The notes beneath the pieces are model-generated. The model ran no database searches. It was not told the origin of the DNA and was given only the letters and a program-made list of their open reading frames with translations. A DNA stretch of 64,000 nt from Glandiceps talaboti (Eukaryota; Hemichordata; Enteropneusta; Spengelidae), in assembly GCF_964340395.1 (NCBI RefSeq), contig NC_135561.1, positions 20,736,740 through 20,800,739 of the forward strand, given 5' to 3'. Positions 48,685-60,017 of the stretch are shown here, piece by piece. How positions within the stretch are numbered: position 1 is the stretch's first letter; each line of letters opens with the position of its first letter. Position numbers and translations under genes: made by a program.

Positions 48685-51600
48685 AAGTCAAAATTAAGAC
48701 ACAGGAAATGAAAATACTGCTTGTAAATAATAGTTTAAACTCCAGTTTTGGATTGGCATTTGTCTTGATCGTGGCTCCTTTTTACATGTCTCATAATTTG
48801 ACATTTCCTTGATTCATAATAATAATTTGAAAAAATCATAGTGATGCTCTCTGTGTCTGTAAGGGAAAGAAATTGTAATACATCACTGCATATAACACAA
48901 GTATATATCAGAGAGACAAAAGTATTAACTTATAGCTGAAATTTTGGACCGCTAATAAGCGAAGTGGTTGGCTTCCTTCTGATTGTAATTGTAAATGCTA
49001 AGGCATCCACACTGTTAATAATATGATTATGAAAAAAAAGCATTACCAATCTAATTAAAATCTGATATTTGCTGTGAATTGCTCTATTACTGTATTTACC
49101 TCTATTTCATTCAAGGAAGAGTCACTTCATTACTTTTTCCCACATGTATCATTGCAATTTAAATAGTATGAATGTTATTTTTTCACATTTGTATATTGCA
49201 CACACACACACACACAGTGTTAATGTCAGTATCACCATGAGTGTATTACATGAATATCAAATTGATTGATTTGATTGGTTGCGTATATATTTGTCATGCA
49301 TACATCGTGACTTCAGAAAACATTGACACAGCCGTGGGGGATATGTGGCGAAAGCTTTCCTGATCGAGCTACTAGCATTTCTTGGTGCAAAATGTAGTGA
49401 ATTTTATGACCATAGTCTAACATTTGCACAGATGATCTTTCATCATTCTATATATTTGTTCATAAACACACTGTGAAAATGGACATTTTCACTACTACTA
49501 TAAAATTGTGTTTTCATAGTCTTGAGCCATTTCTCAGACATAGTTTTACTAATTTACCAGACTTGTACATTGTGTTATACAAGAAGGCATTTTAGTCACT
49601 ACATATTGTTGCATAATTGCTTCCCCAGTGAAATAAGCGAAAATAAATCTTTAGCAAAATGTTTCAACCTTGTTCAACAGCTGTAAATATTAATAGTTAC
49701 TGTTCAGGATTAAAGTTAGCCGAATGTTTTTTCAGTGCAGAAAGTGATCCCACTATCAACATATATATATATATATATATATATACACTGTATGTACACT
49801 ATACAAATTAACATGTTTTAGATATATGTGCTTTCTTTGATGAACAGTTGCTATCAAAGTTTGATGTAAACAATATCAATAAAGATTCAAACTCATAGAT
49901 GTTATGATGAAATCTAAAAAAGACACCCATCTCTTAAAATAGTTGCCATGGTGACCTTGGCGATTGGATTGGTATGATTTTAACACATATGATGTAAGTA
50001 GTTGATTTAGTTTTACAATGCTTAGTTTATTTATTTTCTTCCTTTATTGATTTTATTCTAGGGTGTATTTGATTTATTTTGATATTCCACTTGTAATTCA
50101 TGTGTGTCTGCTTCATACATGTCAGTATATTTACAGTTCTATTCAATTAATACAATGTTTAACTAGTTGAAGATTCAACCTGTTTTTTTGTACTTAATTA
50201 CTGGCAGAGGCTGCACACTACACTTCTATATTCAGTGAATTTGAGAGATGTAACAAGGGTTGTACTGAAAAGCAATTCTTCCAATCAAAAGAATTTGTAT
50301 AACGTCAGAAAGCTCTTGCAAACAGATGTGTCTTGATATTGAATTCATCGACAGTTGGTGAACAATGAAGTTCAAGTTGTATACTGTTTGATAAGCGTGT
50401 TGCTCGCTAAGAACGCATGCTCACCGTATGACTGAATTACAAATGGGTACTTGAACTAGACTTCTGTTATTTGAGTGAAGTGAACAAGTTGCAGGTTTAC
50501 TGTTCAAGTGGTGTCTAGTTTGCCATGGTACTGTCCACCAAAATGAAGTGCCTGACATGACATTTTAAATAACACAAAGTCAAACTGTATAGTATTACAT
50601 TTACTTTTATTGCCACCTTATATGTACTTGAAATATAGAAATACAGCCTGAATACAAGGATGTTGTTATTGTGAAATGTTCCCTTTGTTTACACAGAGCC
50701 TCACAACTATCTCTCATAGTTGTTTCTGGTCCCAAAATGCATTGCATGCGATGATGTCACATATGTGGTTATTTTTTGGCTTGTTTAGCCTTCATGTATT
50801 TGAAACAAGATTTTCATTGTGAAATAATGGAAAGACATGTCGATCTCTTTAATTGAGAGTGATGTTACAGAGCAAAGGCCAACACATTTATAAATGACAC
50901 AAGGATTTTACAGAATACATGTACATGACATTGCATGGAGAGGTGTGACATGAATCTTGGAACTTGAAGCGACAGGTATATTGTAGTGGAGATCTTGAAA
51001 ATTCTGTCATTCAGTATTGTAGACACTGACCCAATCTTGTTTTTAGTTGAACATAAAACAATGAAGTACTGCAACATACATACCAGTAATACATTTCTGA
51101 TCTTGTTTTGAGGCATTGAATTTGACGTAGCATTGGTCAAACTAGTCGTAACATTCCACAGAGTCAAAATTAATTAAACCAAAATTTGATTTGCTGTGAT
51201 CAAACCACTGATTGGACATTATTCACATTTTGTGTTAATAAATGAACCTTGTATATCTGTTCAAGTAAAATGGCACTATAAACATTGATAGTCTGTAAAG
51301 TAACCAATTTCTTCCAGCAGAATTTTCTTTTGTCAATATAATCATGTATACCCATGATACTTTTTCAAATTGTACAAATTATCATGAATAGTGAATGAAT
51401 AGTATTCACAGTGTCTTTGCAATATTGGTGATATGAGAATCTCCATGACAGGAAGCAGACAATTGGCATCAAATGTCAAATTTGTTATGAATTGTGAAGG
51501 ACACACGACAGCAGCACTTCTTTGATTTGGTTGACTCTTCTAAATTTTGTAGCAACACACAGGACTACTTTAGTAATGTATCAATCTGTTGCATGACAGA

Positions 51601-52300
51601 TTGTTTAATGTTTGTTTAAAAACTGTGCAACCAAAAACCACGCTGTTTGATAGACTAACCAAAATAGCATAATGTTTTTGACATGTCCTACTGGGTTAGG
51701 TAGAATGTGCCTTTGCAACAATTTCCCTGAAATCAAAGTTCTAAAGTATCTCCAAACTCTTGTTCTTTGCCCTTTTGAAATCAGTACAAGAAAACTGGGG
51801 TTTCATTATCTTGTTTTACAAAGAAGTGTAAAATCTTTTGTTTTCCATGGTGTTAGCACAGTATTCGGCAGCCATATTGGATTCTAAAATGACTTATTAA
51901 TAATTGTTATATCATTTTGACCTCTATTACAAAAATATGTATGTTACCACCTGATTTTTTTTCTTGGTTTTAATTGAGAATGAGTTGGAATTTTCATGAA
52001 CAAAGTAACAATAAAGTTTAAGATTTTTATTTCCGTGGTACACACTACCTTTAACTAGTTTTTGGCCAGAGCTGTCTGTTCATTGAAGTACATAAAACCA
52101 TAACTTTGAAGCAACTTGAATGAAGTCATTATGAAGACACCAATATATATGTGATTGTATTTTGAAGTGTTAATCAAATAGAATCGAAAAGTTTCCCTTT
52201 TAATCAAAGAATTGAGAAAATTTGAGTGCTTTTTTTGTTGTTTATTTTCAAGTCATGAATAAAGAAGGGTTGAAGTGATATACATTATGGTTTGTGTCTT
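48685..52300 (+). other. Repeat-poor stretch, possible long 3'UTR
   Basis: This 3.6 kb lacks the transposon and minisatellite families that fill the rest of the window, apart from short (CA)n (49200-49216) and (AT)n (49762-49784). It holds several AATAAA signals (49878, about 52010, about 52258). A long 3'UTR or a conserved regulatory region would explain this; neither is proved. Confidence 0.35.
49878..49883 (+). terminator. Candidate polyadenylation signal AATAAA
   Basis: AATAAAGATTCAAACTC in an AT-rich context, about 1.2 kb after the TGA at 48682. Two further AATAAA hexamers lie near 52010 and 52258, so the true site is uncertain. Confidence 0.35.
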
Positions 52301-52754
52301 TCCTATTTACATACAACACTTGGTCATCTCTTGTGTTTTCTTCACTTTATTTATATCTTTCCACTTCATCACTGCCAAAACTGCAGAAAACTTGGTAAAG
52401 AAGTAAAACTTGGTAATGAAGTGGCAAGGGCAATCTTTCCTTCTGACTTTATTGTCCATTTCCAAGTCATTCATACTTAAACTTTAAAGTATGATTATGA
52501 AATGAAATCATCACCAACATCTACTCGTACACTTCAAATATAAAGATCTCTTTACCCCACATCTAGCTCAACATCATGAACTGCCCACAATCAACACTAA
52601 CTTATTATTTACAAGAATACTGTGATTGACGAACAACAATCTGATGTTAATGGCTGTGTGGTTTCATTGGAGTTTGAAATTTCAACTCAGCTACTCATTA
52701 AGCTAGACAATGGGTAACGAGATCTTCAGATTCAAACCCAATGGATAGCCCACT

Positions 52755-53003
52755 GTATTTATCTTTAAGCAAAAAACATGATGTCCCATCAGTGAAACAC
52801 CACACCGATTCCATTTCTGCTGTAACAACCCCTAAATGTAAAACTTGACAAAATTTAGCCAGTAAGAAATAATGCAATAATATCTGATGACAAATTTATT
52901 GACTTATTGGTCTTTTTCTCTTCTTTGACGTGCCTCTTCTTTCAACTATGCTCTTTTTACTTTGATTAACATCTGACTTGACATGATAACCCACATGACC
53001 TAA
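52755..53003 (-). pseudogene. Duplicated TMEM18 last exon plus 3'UTR, with in-frame stop
   Basis: This segment matches 55027-55288 closely, including the 3'UTR part. The exon equivalent is 52904-52999, and the AG acceptor dinucleotide (TTAG) is still present. In the frame of TMEM18, codon 18 is TAG (52946-52948) in place of CAG. Similarity stops a few bases into the intron. It is either a relic of a local duplication or an alternative terminal exon that would remove the last 14 residues. Confidence 0.8.
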
Positions 53004-53821
53004 CGTACCAAACATACAAAACGTACATAAAAATAAATTGACCTTCCTCTAGCACAAGGTCAAATACTTTACCAAGAATCAAATGAACAAGTGTTCTTGT
53101 TTAGTCAATAAAACCCTCTTAGTATCTCAGAAGTAGGTTCCACAACATGCACTTTTACTATTAAAAGCAGAATTGTCATGTCACTGTATGTAGTCTGTAA
53201 GATGTGCTGTGTCAGGGAACCCTCACACATTGGCAAACACTTTAGGCGGGTGAGGGTGGAGTGACACAGTATATCCATCATGTACTTACATGGAATGATG
53301 ATAGTGCTAATACTGTGAATCCCTGACCACGTCTTGGCAAGATCTTGATTTCTTAAAGATTTGTATTCTTTACGTTTGTCAACATTGTAGATTTGGCATC
53401 CATCTTGTTTTGACAATTGGATTACAAATGGAAATTTTGATGAGAGTACATTACAAGTAAATCAATGCTTATTTTCATTCTACATTTCAGAATATTTGAT
53501 AATCCTTTAAAGTCAAAAATCTGTCTTTATACCACTGAGACAAACAACTCCGCTGAGTTCAATGTACCCTGTTTCTCCTTGTAAAAACTATGCACACACA
53601 CAATTTGTCATGTTTTTGTAGCTGCTAATAAAAATGTATTTAATTATTAAAACATTATGAAAGAATGATACTGTCAATAAGTTGTAATTATACCATAATT
53701 AATTTAATATTTCTGATACATTTCATGAGTTGCATCCAAGCTACTAATAAAGCCAATATGAATATATTACACCAAGATATGTAGTGACAATATGCAAATT
53801 TTATGATAAAATAGCGTCAAT

Positions 53822-54658
53822 GGCATTGCAGCACAACTGTACATTGTTTGTTTATGTTTATCTGCTTTCTTTTCCATCCCTGCTGTTAACTTTAGTTTAC
53901 CATATACATCGTCATTTGGATGTTGCTATGGGAATGGTCTTGTTGCTAGGCATATTTGCATTCACCTTTTGGATGTATATCCACTTGCTTAATCATCCCT
54001 CCTAGATGTTGCTATGGGCATGGTCTTGTTGCTAGGCATATTTGCATTCAACTTTTGGTTGTATATCCACTTGCTCACCATACCTCCTGTTATCTTTGTG
54101 ATATACATCATCATTTAGCTGTTGTTATGGACATGGTTATTTTACCAGGGATATTTCCATATATTCTTTGAATGCTTACTCAATTGCCTACCACATGCTT
54201 AATAGTTCTTCATCTACACATCCCCAAATGCATCCCCATTAAATTTCAGTTCAATCTAAGCAGTAGTGTTGGAATTAAAGATCTTTGACCAAAAAGTCAT
54301 ATATGTAGACCTAATCTGCATATCACTGGTGGAATCACCATGTCATAAACAATTCTTTATCTATACACCCCTAAGAACGTCCCCACCAAATGTCACGCCA
54401 ATCTGCCCAGCAGCTTTTGGAGTTTCAGTTTTTTGACCAAAAATTACATTTTTTTACCCAAAATGCACATCTCTCATGCAATAATTTTTATTTAAACAAT
54501 CTTCCATCTACACACTATAAGTGATGTCTCGCCAATACCAAGGCAATCAGTCTTTTGGTTTTTGACTTTATGTTGTTTACATACAATGTACACACATGCA
54601 CTCACACAGACATTTTACCATATGTATAGCACTACTGAACCTCAGTTCAGTTGTGCTA
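53822..54658 (+). mobile_element. Interspersed repeat family A, most complete copy
   Basis: It begins GGCATTGCAGCACAACTGTACA and ends with the hairpin AGCACTACTGAAC / GTTCAGTTGTGCTA (54628-54658). The body has two tandem copies of TGTTGCTATGGGCATGGTCT...TTGCTAGGCATATTTGCATT, then CTACACATCCCCAAATGCATC and ACCCCTAAGAACGTCCCCACC phrases also present at 15560-15700. Confidence 0.8.
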
Positions 54659-55037
54659 AAAATGTAAAGCATATCCATGTAACAATAATTCTGTAATTCC
54701 ATTGGTCCCTTAGAAAATACAAACGTAAACCCATATATACTTCATGCAGTCTCCTTAGAAAATACAAAATTTGAATGTAAACCCAAATATACATGCAACC
54801 TCTGAAAACAGGGTTGGTTTGGCTTTTCACACTTGAGAAATGACATTTTCTACAGAAATACAGACACTTCAAAATGATAGAAGTACCACAGACAAGTAAT
54901 TAACTTAGGAAAGTAAACAATTGAAGCCATTAAAATCATCAAGTCCATGTGTAATCATTTCGGCAGAAACCTGATTCTACTACACTGTTGTGTATAGTGT
55001 CTCTGTTATTGCTAGCTTGGTGTTAAATGTATTTCTC

Positions 55038-55043
55038 TTTATT
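55038..55043 (-). terminator. TMEM18: Candidate TMEM18 polyadenylation signal
   Basis: TTTATT on the plus strand is AATAAA on the minus strand, about 150 bp after the TMEM18 stop codon. Another AATAAA overlaps positions only 4-10 nt after the stop and is too close to be likely. Confidence 0.5.
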
Positions 55044-55188
55044 CAAAAACATCATATCCCATCAGTGAAACACCACACCGACTCTGTTTCTGCTGTAACA
55101 ACATAACCCCAAAATGTAAAACTTGACAAAACTTATCCAGTAATAAATAATGAAATAATATCTGATGACAAATTTGACATTTATTGAC

Positions 55189-55284
55189 TTATTGGTCTTT
55201 TTCTCTTCTTTGACGTGCCTCTTCTTTCAACTGTGCTCTTTTCACTTTGATTAACATCTGACTTGACATGATAACCCACATGAC
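55189..55284 (-). CDS. TMEM18: TMEM18 last exon
   Basis: The acceptor reads CTTTAG|GTCATG on the minus strand; phase 0; 31 codons and TAA. The peptide VMWVIMSSQMLIKVKRA continues with a charged coiled segment LKEEARQRREKEKDQ, the counterpart of the basic C-terminal tail of vertebrate TMEM18. Confidence 0.92.
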   Translation of the reverse strand, partial: VMWVIMSSQMLIKVKRAQLKEEARQRREKDQ

Positions 55285-55693
55285 CTAAAGAGGAAATGGA
55301 AATACAAGTCAAAGGACAAGTTCCTCAACTTATGGGGTGAGTCGAACTCACAAAGTTGCAGTTTCTTTTTTCTTGAAAGGGTGCCCCAAGAGGTCTAAAA
55401 TCATATGGCAGTACATAAAGCAGCCAGCAAAATGCACCTAAAATAACTTGAGTTCCTAAAAAGTATGTGCTTTGCATAATGAAGTTAGCAGAATGATTTG
55501 ACTGGTTGATAATTCAATCAAGTTTGCCTTGAAACACAAGGAAATGAGATTCAAAGGCGACAATACTACTCTGCCTATCATGGCCTACTTCTGATCCAAA
55601 GCAGTCTCTGAACAGCACCCCTGGTGGCCAAACTATCCAATCTTTTGTTTTTCTTATAACTGGCAACTGGTGTATTGCCTTGATTGTACTTAC

Positions 55694-55787
55694 CACAATA
55701 ACTAAACAGTTGGCCAATATTGGAACTGAGAACACCAGTGATATGAATAAACCATTAGAATCAAAGTACTGAAGTCTGGAAAATTTT
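55694..55787 (-). CDS. TMEM18: TMEM18 penultimate exon, transmembrane signature
   Basis: The acceptor is TACCTGGCAG and the donor TTATTGTG|GTAAGT (minus strand); 94 nt, entering with the third base of a codon and ending in phase 0. It encodes KFSRLQYFDSNGLFISLVF and the hydrophobic SVPILANCLVIV, the most conserved part of TMEM18. Confidence 0.93.
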
Positions 55788-55809
55788 CTGCCAGGTAAGT
55801 AATTGAGAA

Positions 55810-56290
55810 AGAAAACCATATAAGATGTATGTATTACAGGGGAATTCCACTCCAGGAAATAAAGGAATTTTTATAAACTTTGGGTTGTGGTGTCATTTCA
55901 GGATTTCACATCACATCACAGTTTGCATGGTTGCCAAGATACACCGAATTGAAACTTTATTTTATCTTGATTGTTCTCACATTGTCATTGGTCACCGTTG
56001 CATCATGGGAGACACACATGTGTATTAGATGCAACACTGAATATTCATGATTCCTAAATGCTTACTAATGTTTACACTATCACATGAGAACACTATTGCA
56101 GGTATATTTTAAAAATTCAGCCTGTTTTGGGGCCTACACGTCACAGTAAAAAACACTGAATGTTTATGCATTTGTGGTAAGGACATAGTCAAATTCCAAT
56201 ATATGAAGTCCTTTAGCTAACTCCACAAACAAGTTTACTTCTCCAATGTACATCAGCAAGAGTAAAGTCAATGTTTTATGTAATAAAACT

Positions 56291-56291
<1 letters not shown>
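55810..56291. other. TMEM18 intron, no feature recognised
   Basis: Unique sequence. The missing TMEM18 exon should lie between here and 58944. Confidence 0.4.

Positions 56292-56321
<30 letters not shown>
56292..56321. repeat. Homopolymer, 30 C
   Basis: An uninterrupted C run, one of several long C/G runs in the window (7816, 9948, 25478, 36556). A G-quadruplex on the minus strand is possible. Confidence 0.95.
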
Positions 56322-56352
56322 ACCATTCATCATTTACAGCTATTTGCGGAGT

Positions 56353-56710
56353 CATGATAGTTGAATTCAGAGAGTGGCTGGGTTGGAATCTGCAGATAAC
56401 AGGTTTGAGCCCTGCCAGTGCCATTTGTTTCTGAATGGCTAAAATCCTTTTGCAAGATTTGAACCATGATTGTGCCTCAGTCAACCCAGCTGTATAATTG
56501 GGGACCTGGCTTTAATCCTAATTGCTTATAGCGGCTGCAATGCTTATAGCAGCTGCAATGGATTGTATGCTCCCCAGGGAGTTGAGGAAGTATAGAAGTA
56601 TAGAGCCATTGTGCCACTATAGATCTGTAATAATTGTTTACACATGGGAGCTCTCTGGAGGACAAGCACATTGTAAAGACACATTATTATTATTATTATT
56701 ATTATAAATT
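56353..56710 (+). mobile_element. tRNA-derived SINE, copy 2
   Basis: Same family as 42066-42432 but in plus orientation: TCATGATAGTTGAATTC head, AGGTTTGAGCCC as a decayed B box, body TTTGTTTCTGAATGGCTAAA, AATTGGGGACCTGG, TGCAATGGATTGTATGCTCC, and an (ATT)n tail at 56685-56705. A 20-bp internal duplication (GCTTATAGC(G/A)GCTGCAATG) is private to this copy. It lies in TMEM18 intron sequence, antisense to the gene. Confidence 0.88.
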
Positions 56711-57047
56711 ATTATTTATTTACAGAATAATCTTGACTACCTACTTGTAGTGTGTTGCACAAAGACTGTTGATATTTTCTGAGAAAAAAACAAGCACCAC
56801 TGAAAGAAACGAGAAAAATCACAAAGTATTACTGAATATGTATTTACACAAAAAAGGATCTTTTTCATTTGATGTGGCATGTTTTATTAGTTTTGGGTCA
56901 AAAAATGGAGACTGGATTGGTGTTTGTCTACAGGGGAACAAACCTGAGGTAGCATTCAGAAAAGAAGCCCAGACTGTAAAAGTAATTTCTACCAACTCTG
57001 CATCATGTAGTCTCTATACAATAAAGCAATGAACATTTAGTAAAAGA

Positions 57048-57252
57048 CAAGACTAGGGGGACACTTAGAGGGGAATAATTAGAAGACTAGGGGGACACTT
57101 AGAGGGGAATAATTAGAAGACTAGGGGGACACTTAGAGGGGAATAATTAGAAGACTAGGGGGACACTTAGAGGGGAATAATTAGAAGACTAGGGGGACAC
57201 TTAGAGGGGAATAATTAGAAGACTAGGGGACACTTAGAGGGAAATAATTAGA
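57048..57252. repeat. Tandem repeat, 34-bp unit, 6 copies
   Basis: GACTAGGGGGACACTTAGAG recurs every 34 bp from 57051. The last unit has lost one G. The upstream open frame 56769-57032 has no recognised domain. Confidence 0.95.
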
Positions 57253-58452
57253 TATTATTCCCAAATACTTGTCTTCATTCAGTTCAGGCAAGGAAAACAT
57301 GAGTGACCTAAGGGGCCTTGTTACTATGAGTTGATAGACGAGTTGTGACAAACCCTTAGGTGACGATATTTTCCAGTTGAATGAAGAAAAATATTGGAGA
57401 ACAACATAATTACACCACCTCAAGCATAATTTATTAAATATTGAGAAAAATAATGATGATTTAGAATGTTTTGAGCCATATTTTGAACACCTTAGAATCT
57501 GTGATGTAGAACGTTGTTGAATGACCAGAGTATATGATCCATATTTTCTGTTCAAAGATAATAACTTGGCTTCTGCATGGTATAATGAGAAATAGACAAT
57601 ATTAAGAGATTCACATGTCTTTAAACAAACATGGTGTTGCCTGCTGAAAGATGAAGTGCCTCATATTGTTTACTCTTGAAATTAATGATCTCCTAACAAA
57701 TAACCTTGTTCATTTCATATTGTGCCTTGTCTCAGGCTTCACAGCCAAATTTGCCAATGTTTGTATAGCTCTATTTTACAGATGTTCTACGATGCAGTGC
57801 TGGCAGAACTAACAAGAAATGCAGTTTCACTTCTTTTCCCTTTATTAAGATAGGCATCTTGAGTTAATAATGTACATTGTTTACTAGCATGTAAGGACAA
57901 CTATGGCAGAAATATGACATTAATCAGATAATGATTAATTTTTGAGTCAGCTAATAATTGCCATTTTAAAATTCTCAAAATTCTTGATGTGTTGTTAATT
58001 GTGTGGTGGTGTTACCCATACAGGGTGGAACAGGTTAGGTAAAATGAATGAGCAAGTATCCCAAACAAACCTAGTCATGCCACTTGCATTTGGCTACTAA
58101 AATACAATTGTGATTTGTGCCTTTAGAGGGCGCTGTTCACATTGCAGCAGTAGTATGCAATCGCAAGCTGAACGATGTGAAAACCATTTCCAACTTGACA
58201 TGTACAGTAAAATTTCTTTTTATCAGAAGAAATATCCACCCTAATTCCATGGCATTGATACAATGGGCTTTTCTCAAAGTGTCACGTTTCTGTGAATGTG
58301 CTTCAAACTGAAGCAAAGAATGATTAGAACACTATGCAAGAATAAGCTTGGATAAATTTCCAGTTTGCAGCGTCATATATTCTCTCGGGCCATTGAAGAA
58401 TGAAAAAATACCTTTTATACCTTTCAGTATGACTATAGACTGGTTGTGGTCA
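57253..58452. other. TMEM18 intron, no exon found
   Basis: AT-rich. A minus-strand open stretch (57555-57223) has no TMEM18 similarity and runs into the 34-bp repeat. No other structure noted. Confidence 0.45.
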
Positions 58453-58587
58453 CTATAGTCTCAGTTTCCCAGACTCTCATTGCTTGGGGCTCTACCACGA
58501 GACCTCCTGAGGAGACTCTGGTAACCAAGACTAGATGGTCTTGTAGTAGCGCACCAGCAGTGAGAGTCTGGGTAACCTAGACTATGT
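58453..58587. mobile_element. Small MITE with about 27-bp inverted ends
   Basis: CTATAGTCTCAGTTTCCCAG...ACTCTCA at the left matches, in inverse, GTGAGAGTCTGGGTAACCTAGACTATG at the right with a few differences. The total is about 135 bp, so it can fold as one hairpin. Confidence 0.75.
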
Positions 58588-58799
58588 AGAATACAGTTTG
58601 AATCACAAGGTCTAGATTTCTGCCTATACAATGTATATCAGGTATGACATGAGAAACTCAGGTTTCTCTGCCAATTCTATGAATACACACAATGGACAAC
58701 TTATTGTCTATGAAATGGACAACTAATTTGGTGCAATGGATATCTTACTGACAATGTAATGGTGAATGACAATGTACTGTTGACGCAATAGATTCCTTA

Positions 58800-58925
58800 T
58801 GGACAGTGTATTGTTGATGCAATGGACAGTGTATTGTTGATGCAATGGACACTGTATTGTTGATGCAATGGAGAACGTATTGTTGATGCAATGGAAATTT
58901 ATTGTTAATGCAATAGAAAGTGTTT
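58800..58925. repeat. Tandem repeat, 23-bp unit, about 5 copies
   Basis: GGACAGTGTATTGTTGATGC recurs at 23-bp steps and decays at both ends. It ends some 20 bp before the splice donor of TMEM18 exon 2 (on the minus strand). Confidence 0.85.
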
Positions 58926-58944
58926 TGTCAGTTAGTATACTTAC

Positions 58945-59062
58945 AGAGTGTAAAGAAGTACACAGCTTGTATAGTACTGCATTTCCTTGTAACTATTGTT
59001 ATGGTAAGGCACACAGCATGGAAGGCGATTAATCCGATAAGGAAAGGTTCTGACCAATCAAT
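58945..59062 (-). CDS. TMEM18: TMEM18 exon 2, first transmembrane segment
   Basis: The acceptor is CTCTTATCAG and the donor CTCT|GTAAGT (minus strand); 118 nt, starts in phase 0, leaves one spare base. It encodes IDWSEPFLIGLIAFHAVCL and TITIVTRKC, then VYFFTL, matching the TMEM18 N-terminal 'DW.EP.L.GL..FH..C' pattern. Confidence 0.92.
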
Positions 59063-59836
59063 CTGATAAGAGATACACATTATCACTAATAATTTATGAT
59101 AAAGCAGAGAAAATAATGTGTAGGTGTGTGTGTATGGGGCCTTAATCCACCATAGTGATGACTGATAATCTATTCCCGGGGTGGGGGGGGGGTGGGGGGT
59201 GGGGTGGCTTAATCCACCATATTGATGATGATGACTGATAATCTATTCCCCCTGTTTACTGCACTGTTGAGATACATCATTTGCTGGATGTACCACCTAG
59301 CCTCATATTCTCCAATTGTATAATGATTACATTATCAAAATTGATAATAAAAAATTGAACATTGTCGCTCAATTGCCAGGTCAATGACAGTGTGCAGTCC
59401 CTTAAACCATGACAACTATTTAGATTGTCGTTATTCAAATTAATCAGTATGTAAATATAAATGTGTTACACCACATGATGTGATAATTTACATGGTATTT
59501 ACATATGTTTCATGTAAATTTAACCCTATGGATGCTGGATAACCACAATGACAACTTTTGGGGGTGTGGCTATGTGAATCATTTGAAAATTCTCTCAACA
59601 TAACAAAAGTGAAGAATATGAGGGCTAGGAGGTACGACCAGCTAACAATGTGTGTTGATAGTGCAGTAAACCACAGACCCAACACAAAATGAGTAAACAG
59701 GCTAAGCTAGATTAGATATGGTTTTGACTGGTCAATCTGGTGAGAGAAATAAATGATCTATTAGAGAAAATTATATGGAAGTGGGTGGGATTCCTACATT
59801 GTCAACTGTGTGTTGAAAATATAGGTTGTTGTAATT

Positions 59837-59922
<86 letters not shown>

Positions 59923-59980
59923 ATTGTGTCTCTTTTCTTCATTCCGTCTGTATGTATGTATGTATGTATGTATGTATGTA

Positions 59981-60017
<37 letters not shown>

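Noticed and set aside
56769-57032. 87-codon plus-strand open frame
   Set aside because: No recognisable domain, no promoter or splice signals, and it lies between a SINE and a tandem repeat.
57223-57555. Minus-strand open frame of 110 codons in the TMEM18 interval
   Set aside because: No TMEM18 similarity, no donor after the NW-like word, and it extends into the 34-bp tandem repeat.
58345-58400. Minus-strand words for EYM and AANWK as the missing TMEM18 exon
   Set aside because: They lie in different frames, no donor follows, and no acceptor with a proper pyrimidine tract precedes them.
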